The notes beneath the pieces are model-generated. The model saw nothing but the letters and a program-made list of their open reading frames with translations. It did not search any database and was not told where the DNA came from. A stretch of 30,113 bases of DNA from the NCBI GenBank assembly GCA_009602735.1, contig WELA01011789.1, forward strand, positions 288,311-318,423. Direction: 5' to 3'. The position numbers and the translations under genes are program-made. Below are positions 29,485 through 30,113 of the stretch, one piece after another. How positions within the stretch are numbered: position 1 is the first letter of the stretch; each line of letters begins with the position of its first letter. Origin of the DNA: Mesotaenium endlicherianum. Its lineage: Eukaryota; Streptophyta; Zygnematophyceae; Zygnematales; Mesotaeniaceae.

Positions 29485-30113
29485 GAGACATTCGGAATTG
29501 CACATGCTTGGAGGGAAAGTTGCACTAGAAAGACGAACACAGAAACTTAGTGTAAAAATTCAAGAGCACCCATGTTAAAAATAAGCCCTGCACATGCGCA
29601 TGCACGGCAGGCCACATGGCACACAATGGAAAGGTGGGCCGTAACATTTTGCCTCGAGTAAAAGGGCACCAAGGAGACAAAAAAGTGCCCCAAGAAAAAG
29701 CGTTGGGGGCAGGCAGCAGTATTGCTGCATAGAAACAAATGCACTCCGTGAAAAAGTCCCTGAAGACACGTCAGATGCTCATCACATGCACACGCGCGCA
29801 CACAACTAAACCCGAAACCCTATTCCTTAGCCCTAAGCCCTCAGACACGCACACATAAGAGTTTACCAGCAAGGGGCTTTCTTTGTATTCCCAGCAATGA
29901 TGAGACAAATTTAGGCGAGGACAGATATCAGATACATGCAAACTCCAGCAGGGGACGGGGCCCACTGAAAGCCAGACCTCTCCGTTGATTGAACCTACGC
30001 CTCGAAACTCGAACCCCCCTGTCCTTGACCTCGATTGGACCTTTGCCCGGTACCTTACTTGCTACCTCACTCAATGGCCCCCCCACAGTGCCCCCCCCAC
30101 ACACTTCCCCCCC
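29485..30113. other. No gene recognised
   Basis: Mixed sequence ending in C-rich low complexity from about 30075. Some CCCTAA-like words occur near 29805-29840. Confidence 0.5.

Overview
This is a eukaryotic nuclear window, not prokaryotic. Real coding sequence sits in short exons joined by GT-AG introns, separated by kilobases of non-coding DNA rich in microsatellites, minisatellites and purine/pyrimidine tracts. Two protein families are recognisable. One is KTI12 (plant DRL1/ELO4). The other is a small two-CxxC zinc-ribbon protein resembling the plant At4g08330 family. Together with plant-type TTTAGGG telomere-like motifs (around 25538-25552), this points to the green lineage, perhaps a streptophyte alga or early-diverging land plant. 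The species cannot be told from the sequence alone.

Layout. 1-1500: purine-rich DNA, small tandem repeats and TG microsatellites. 1538-1694 (-): terminal exon of an unidentified protein. 1735-5050: AGC-rich DNA and largely featureless sequence. 5050-5406: degenerate tandem repeat running into the last exon of the zinc-ribbon gene. 5340-8189 (-): the complete two-exon zinc-ribbon gene. 9290-11590: a long field of degenerate ~35-bp 'GGCGTACCA' repeats. Then a single N at 12068, after which 5617-12067 is repeated as 12069-18519 with one mismatch found and no net length change. This looks like two overlapping contigs placed end to end, not a biological duplication. 18520-20400: AT-rich, with one CCAAT/TATA-like stretch. 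20410-27604 (-): the KTI12 gene, reconstructed here as nine exons over 7.2 kb. 27773-28290: a 23-bp minisatellite and an inverted cluster of the ~35-bp repeat just upstream of KTI12. 28320-30113: mostly featureless, with one 113-bp-spaced direct repeat.

How the genes relate. All three supported genes are on the minus strand, but nothing suggests a shared pathway. KTI12 is a P-loop, tRNA-binding partner of Elongator in wobble-uridine modification. The zinc-ribbon family has no function I can name with confidence. I see no credible new multigene system. The most useful observations are the false duplication (which creates a bogus truncated second zinc-ribbon gene), the spliced KTI12 gene with an N inside exon 5, unusual intron architecture (a ~330-nt polypyrimidine tract before the last exon, a G-rich 3' splice site before exon 7, a decayed duplicate of the exon 6 acceptor), and the ~35-bp repeat family found at two loci in opposite orientation.
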